From Propionibacteriaceae bacterium (GTDB lineage: Bacteria; Actinomycetota; Actinomycetes; Propionibacteriales; Propionibacteriaceae): a DNA stretch of 6,690 nucleotides. The notes under the pieces are model-generated. The model made no database searches, was not told the DNA's origin, and was given only the letters and a program-made list of their open reading frames with translations. The stretch is from positions 1-6,690 of the forward strand of contig JAGXHS010000091.1 of NCBI GenBank assembly GCA_024636075.1. Direction: 5' to 3'. Below are positions 6,554 to 6,690 of the stretch, in pieces. The position numbers were made by a program, and so were the translations under genes. Positions within the stretch are counted from its first letter, which is position 1. Every line of letters begins with the position of its first letter.

Positions 6554-6690
6554 TCAGTTCGCTGCGAATGGCTGCAGCAACACCTTGACGGCGCGCCGCT
6601 CGTCCATCGCGCGGTACCCTTCCGCGGCTTCCTCCAGCGGCAGCTGGAGGTCGAAAACCTTTCCCGGATCGATGACGTTGCTGGTGACCA
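6554..6690 (-). CDS. Zinc-type alcohol dehydrogenase, C-terminal 44 residues only
   Basis: Reading leftward from the window edge, 44 codons run to TGA 6556-6554. The peptide contains IDPGKVFD, then LPLEEAAEGYRAMDERRAVKVLL, ending in QPFAAN. This is the characteristic C-terminus of medium-chain, zinc-dependent alcohol dehydrogenases: the last catalytic-domain helix with 'A.GYRAM' followed by a strand 'KVLL.P'. The zinc ligands and cofactor domain lie outside the window, so substrate and cofactor cannot be judged. It is 80 bp upstream of ldh on the same strand. No clear terminator hairpin was seen in that gap, so read-through into ldh is possible. A related quinone-reductase-type member of the same superfamily is the main alternative. 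Confidence 0.75.
   Translation of the reverse strand, partial: VTSNVIDPGKVFDLQLPLEEAAEGYRAMDERRAVKVLLQPFAAN

Noticed and set aside
1..6690. CRISPR array, transposon ends, phage attachment site, tRNA or rRNA
   Set aside because: No regularly spaced repeats, transposase or integrase motifs, or tRNA-like cloverleaf sequences were seen on either strand.

Overview
The window is high-GC DNA with tightly packed genes and no phage, insertion-sequence, CRISPR or RNA-gene signatures. Protein style points to an actinobacterium: Ser/Thr/Pro-rich surface lipoprotein linkers, a peptidoglycan-binding plus YkuD L,D-transpeptidase, a 14-TM-class drug exporter next to a MarR gene, and start codons preceded closely by TAnnnT boxes. 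I cannot name the genus. The PG-binding/YkuD layout differs from the Ig-like Ldt proteins of mycobacteria, so a non-mycobacterial actinobacterium is somewhat more likely.

Layout. The left edge (2-496, + strand) is the C-terminal part of a membrane-anchored protein with a DUF4352-like extracytoplasmic domain. It converges on a lipoprotein L,D-transpeptidase (512-1678, - strand). Only 15 bp separate the two genes, and a hairpin there contains both stop codons. From there to the right edge everything reads on the - strand. In transcription order (right to left) this is the tail of a zinc-type alcohol dehydrogenase (6554-6690), L-lactate dehydrogenase (5535-6473), a MarR-family regulator (4930-5448), a broken MFS multidrug exporter (3649-4933), and malic enzyme (1871-3577).

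How the genes may work together. Alcohol dehydrogenase, lactate dehydrogenase and malic enzyme all act around pyruvate and the NAD(H) pool. Malic enzyme plus lactate dehydrogenase would convert malate to lactate and CO2 with no net redox change. The marR-exporter pair sits between them and looks like a classic autoregulated efflux unit: a perfect 8-3-8 palindrome abuts the marR start codon and overlaps a plausible promoter, and marR and the exporter overlap by ATGA.

The most notable observation is that the exporter is badly damaged while its regulator and operator are intact. The reading frame slips twice, both times consistent with one missing G in a G run, and roughly TM2-TM7 are absent. 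This may be a real pseudogene or partly an assembly artefact. I found no convincing previously undescribed system; the rest is ordinary chromosomal housekeeping and cell-envelope content.
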